64,000 bases of DNA from the NCBI GenBank assembly GCA_003864495.1, contig ML133410.1, forward strand, positions 496,001 to 560,000, written 5' to 3'. The first letter of the stretch is position 1. Every line of letters begins with the position of its first letter. Shown here piece by piece: positions 59,953-64,000 of the stretch. The position numbers and the translations under genes were made by a program. This DNA comes from Nemopilema nomurai. Taxonomy: Eukaryota > Cnidaria > Scyphozoa > Rhizostomeae > Rhizostomatidae. Under the pieces are notes generated by a model, which saw only the letters and a list, made by a program, of their open reading frames with translations, made no database searches and had not been told where the DNA came from.

Positions 59953-62900
59953 TCACCTAACATTGACGTCAGTCAAAGGGGACTTCATGGACCGGTGGGA
60001 TCCACACGTGGGGCAAAATGACGTGGCTTCGGTCATGAAGTTCTGCCAGTTCTCGTTATTAGCTGCCGCGAAAGGATCTTCGACGTCAGATGACAGAATG
60101 CTCGAATAGGTGTCCATGGGGGAAAATGGTTGCTTGTTGTCGAATGGCCTCGGTTTGATGCCGCGGCTTGTGAAATAATGGACGATGCTTTTAGAGATCT
60201 TTGCAAATGCCGATCGAATCTAGAACGAAAGGATTTCGTGATTAAAAATGGAAACGAAAAATGTGGAGTTTGAGTGCAAATGGGACACCAAATCCTTCAT
60301 CTGCTCTGTATCTGTTTGAAAATCCTGACCACGTGGTAAACGCGTTACGTTTTAGGAGACACGTTATTCTTGCACTCGTCGTTGCTATGATCTTTATTCG
60401 TGTAGATGTTTTATCGAGGACGTTCAACAATCACAACAGTGTATCGTACAGAAGACAGATGAGACTCCCTTTCACCTTTTCTAGTCCCCCCCTCTTTCAC
60501 CCACACGTTTGATTGTCGTTATGCTTAAAACATCTATGAACAGAAAATAAAAACATCGAAAAGCAAATGACTTCTCTTACCACTTGTAGTGAGTGGTGCA
60601 AATTCTCAGCAGAAAATTCAATTGGATGAATGGTTGACCTGCCGTTTTTTCTCCGCAGCGTTTCATCAACAACCTTATTTCAAAGAAAGTTAATTAGTCC
60701 TGTAGAGATCAAGTTGTGGTCGGCAAAGCAAGAAAATGAGCTAGTTACAATTTAAAACCCCTGTGCGTGAAATTTAGTTGGATAACAGGAAAGGAAAGTC
60801 ACAGTTAGGGCATAACGATGCGTATCTCTAAATAATAATTCAATGATGACATTAATTTGAATAAGGGTGTAAATCCTTGCAAACATTATCACCCCTTTAA
60901 AGCAGAGGTCGCAGGTCAGAGGTCAAAGTGACACTGCCGCTTTTCAATATTGCTCAGTCTGATTGCATTCCGGTAAGATATTATCCCTTTCAAAAATGCA
61001 TCAAAGACGACCGTCATTGCGCCTTCTAGTGGATCTTTCTATATCAAATCATCAAGCTGGATTGTTCCTTTAAAGCTCCAATTTCGGGAGAGAAAGAGTT
61101 TCGGCGCATTTCCGCAGGTGTGCTTACCGTGAAATAATGAAGGGCCTCCATCCTAAGAGGGCCAAGACATGCGACAACGAAGCAGACTGGATAATCCGTG
61201 TACGCCTCTAGGGTTTTTGTCATCTCTTCCATGTCGTTGCATATACCGTCGGTCAAAATCAGTGCCAATTGGAAGTGCTGTTGTTCCTGGGTCACGTTCT
61301 TGTCAACTAGAGCCATCATGTTTTTTATCAGTGGTGCGAAAGCGGTTGGCCCTGACGGTGTCACGTGCGCAATATGGGAGCGATAGAGACTTATCAACTC
61401 CTGTGGGGATTGAAGCAAAAATCAGTAAAAGCTGAAGGAATTTTTTTAATGTTATTGCGGGTGTTGGCCAGCTATTTCCCCAGTTGCTGTCATAATACAA
61501 TTTAGCAAAGAGACAAAATTATATAATTTCCTTATAAATTTTTTACCACTTCTTATTCTGAGACCTAGTGTCTTCATTTTACTGGAGACATTTTCATATG
61601 AGGCTGTTTCTATTGTAGTTTATTTTTTTCGCTGACAATTACTTGTCGATCGCACTTGTACGAAATTTAAGCAAAAAACATTGATCGGTCGAACCTCTAA
61701 TCCGGAGTCTGTCGACACACCAAGCTCGAACATTTGCTTGGGTTTCTTTTTGGTGATCTCAAAGCACGCGGAATCGTCTTTGTTCCCGTTCAGGATGCCT
61801 GCAAACCCGAACAACTCATAGTGCTGCCGCTGGTCATAATAACAGAGAACTGCTCCGGCCTCGCTCAGAGCTTCCTCATATGCACTGCTTTCCAACTGAA
61901 ATAAAATGGCCGACAGAAGTTAGTGTACAATCACAGGCTGCTTGTACTGTGTTGGTTAACGTAGGCTTTGACCTACACTAGAACGTATGCCTGATTTATC
62001 GGAATTCTTACATCGGTAGTGCACGTGAAGGTAATTTGTGTTATAAAAGATCCATGATTTCTAGTTTATGGTAATTATTTATATTAACTATTTTGTCGTA
62101 TTTTTAACTTGTTATAATTTTACTTTCATGTAAGTTTGTTTAATGGATCTTTGCATGTTGTGGAATTTTAAAATGAAACTGAACTGAACTGATGTGCCTG
62201 AGTAGCAATCCTTTGTGCCAGTTTATCAGAAAAAAGAAGAAGATTATTTAATAGCCAGGAGGAGCTTTTCATTGAATTAGCATTATAAAAACTTCATTAC
62301 CGCTTTGAGCCTTGCCTTGGTTTCACCTAGTATGTTTATAAAGTTACCCCCGTTGTATTCGTACTGGGTTTGATGTTTCCGTTCAGTGCACCCCGCACGT
62401 TTCTATGCGTCTCCAGTGAGTTGGAAAGCCATTGTCCTCTCTCCCATGGGTAGTGGGAGAAGCAGACGCCCCCTAAAGATCAAATTACCTATGACAGTCG
62501 ACTCATCGTAACCTACCTACGTACAGGCTGGCCTTGGTTTTCTTGTTGGCTAGGCCAGTTGAGATGGTGAGTCCTGCCTCTGTACTGGGCTCTACAGACA
62601 GTGAGTCGTTTATATTACTTTTCCATTCATTGAAACGTTAGTCCGTCCTAGCTAAATACTCTAGTAAAGGCAAGTGTCATTTTGTGTACATATGTAGCTT
62701 TTCGATGTTTCGCCACTCACCCCGTGGAGAGAGTATTCGCCGTCCCCATTTGACGCGGAGAAGTCAATGGCTGCTGCGAAGTTGATTGTACAGCCACCTT
62801 TTACGTAATCAACCAGAGAGAACTTCTCTTCTGGGACGCATTGAAGTATTCGGATGGCAGCTTTGCCCAACGAATCGCTTCGCGGCTTTTTTGAGGAAGC

Positions 62901-63633
62901 TCCTCCTGAGAGAACCGAGTGGCTGGATTGGTTCTTTATTAGAGCCAGTGACTTCACTTCGCCAATGCTGAATTTAAAATGAATGCAATACTTAAGTAAC
63001 AATTAAACCAGCATCGTATTTACAGGTCGACGTCATTGGGGCTTAGAAGTAACCGGCCTTACACACGATTAAAGCTCTTAATTATTACGTTGTCTCCCAA
63101 AATTACAACCAAGGGGATTCTAGTATTTTCCGGGGTGTTGGAAATTCCCCCAAATTGCTAAAGTCTCTACGTTTTTAATAGACGAAGAAGACAAACGCCT
63201 CAACCTCCCCCCGTCATACGTACCATTTAAGTGAGTTTTGGAAGGAAATACATTATTCCTCTTTGTGAAACAGAGAAATAGTGTTATCAACTCTTGGAAC
63301 AGTTGATAGAGGTAACTAAACTGTTTAAGTGAAGAGAATGACATCTTTCGTCGTTTTCCATGGCAACAAAAACTAATGTTTATCAATCATAAGGATCAAT
63401 ACGGTTTTCGTACGTCAAGGGAATCTCAATATTTTCTGAACAATTTCAAGATTAAACATACTAAATGAAAACATTATGTGTCTCACCGCCTGGTCAAACT
63501 TTCGATTGACGTCTCAGCGTTGCCAATAAAGGTGTGGTCCCCTTTGGTTTGAAAATTGTAAACACTGATGCGAACATGTGATGCCTTTTTGCCATTGCAG
63601 ATTTTTTGTAGAGATATCTGAAATGGCTTCCAC
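59953..63633 (-). CDS. CPNE: Copine, C2B end and VWA/copine domain (5' end outside window)
   Basis: Six minus-strand exons, in transcript order: 63633-63487, 62967-62721, 61895-61695, 61400-61128, 60673-60581, 60219-59953 (TGA at 59955-59953). All junctions agree in phase, giving about 408 residues. The first exon is the end of the second C2 domain (WKPFQISLQKICNG, YNFQTKGDHTFIGNAETS). Then comes the copine VWA domain: VDYVKGGCTINFAAAIDFSASNGDG with the DxSxS metal site, AYEEALSEAG, ELISLYRSH and GPTAFAP, then LALILTDG. The end (AFAKISKSIVHYFTSRGI) matches the usual copine terminus. Copines are cytosolic proteins that move to phospholipid membranes when calcium rises. Here an extra tail of about 65 residues follows, with SFCPTCG near the end. 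Exons for the first C2 domain and most of the second lie beyond position 64000 or in unread sequence after 63634. Confidence 0.91.
60906..60925 (+). promoter_or_regulatory. Triple AGGTCA-type half-sites with DR1 spacing
   Basis: AGGTCG C AGGTCA G AGGTCA: three direct half-sites each separated by one base, the last two forming a perfect DR1. It lies in the copine intron between exons 61400-61128 and 60673-60581. DR1 sites bind RXR heterodimers, HNF4 and COUP-TF in known animals. Confidence 0.5.
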
Positions 63634-64000
63634 CTTTATTTCGAAAGAGGAAAATTGTAGAATGTTGAAATGATACTTGCACGTGTTGCTCGTTTAGGAG
63701 GGGGAGATGGGAGGGCTATGGGCAGGAACGACTGAGCAATTTACATGCCTGTTGGTATAGGTATTTTCACGGGAAATGCCTGTTGAAGAAAGCACTTCTT
63801 GAACTGCAAACAAGATTGAAAAGGGTGACCAGTTTTGCCCCTTCCCCCTAACCAAGTAGAGAAAACATCTCGACGACTATTATGCTTTTGAGGAGACATC
63901 TCGCAGTCTGCTGAGACTTCTTAAAATACATTAACCTCTATTGAATACCATTGTGGAAGGTTTTTGGGAGCTGTTGTTCTATGATTTGACCTGCTGTAAG
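63634..64000. other. Probable copine intron, no exon recognised
   Basis: Precedes (on the minus strand) the exon at 63633, whose acceptor has a pyrimidine tract (ttttcctctttcgaaataaag). I looked for the preceding C2B exon but could not read one. The sequence is presumably intronic up to the window edge. Confidence 0.4.

Overview
This is nuclear DNA from an invertebrate animal. Genes are split by many short GT-AG introns, the background is AT-rich, and the genes are metazoan families: a KANK-type ankyrin protein, a rhodopsin-class neuropeptide-like GPCR, a LAR-type receptor tyrosine phosphatase and a copine. Base composition, moderate intron size and the mix of repeats would suit a cnidarian such as a sea anemone or coral, but no marker in the window proves this. 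No bacterial operons, CRISPR arrays, rRNA or tRNA genes were seen.

Layout. (1) 621-3398, + strand: five exons encoding the C-terminal ankyrin repeats of a KANK protein whose 5' part lies left of the window; its last coding exon was not found. (2) 3.4-18 kb: long gene-poor stretch with a few doubtful exons, small tandem repeats and a perfect hairpin. (3) 17968-18634: a possible compact two-exon gene with a TATA box, for an unrecognised 69-residue protein. (4) 19329-20759: an intronless class A GPCR of 476 residues. (5) 20.8-27.8 kb: gene-poor, with a LINE fragment. (6) 27895-28926: an intronless ankyrin-repeat gene (343 residues) with a good TATA box. (7) 28.9-33.6 kb: gene-poor, with a second LINE fragment. 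(8) 33653-57288, + strand: a complete 28-exon receptor tyrosine phosphatase (signal peptide, three Ig, six FN3, one membrane helix, active D1, probably inactive D2; about 1562 residues). Its Ig3 exon carries an apparent one-base deletion. Its last intron holds a 60-bp minisatellite and a 1.8-kb piggyBac-type transposon remnant. (9) 57.3-59.9 kb: 3' flank with a four-copy CRE-containing repeat. (10) 63633-59953, - strand: six 3' exons of a copine, convergent with the phosphatase; its 5' end lies beyond the right edge.

The genes show no obvious shared pathway. The phosphatase, KANK and copine act at the membrane or cytoskeleton in known animals, but their proximity here looks like ordinary gene order. 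The most notable observations are the matching intron positions of the D1 and D2 phosphatase domains, the possible microprotein gene, the CRE array, two DR1-type nuclear receptor motifs, a GPCR lacking the usual TM6 tryptophan, and an ankyrin protein with an orphan tail. Splice sites were called by eye from GT-AG signals, reading phase and family similarity; no alignment or transcript data were available.
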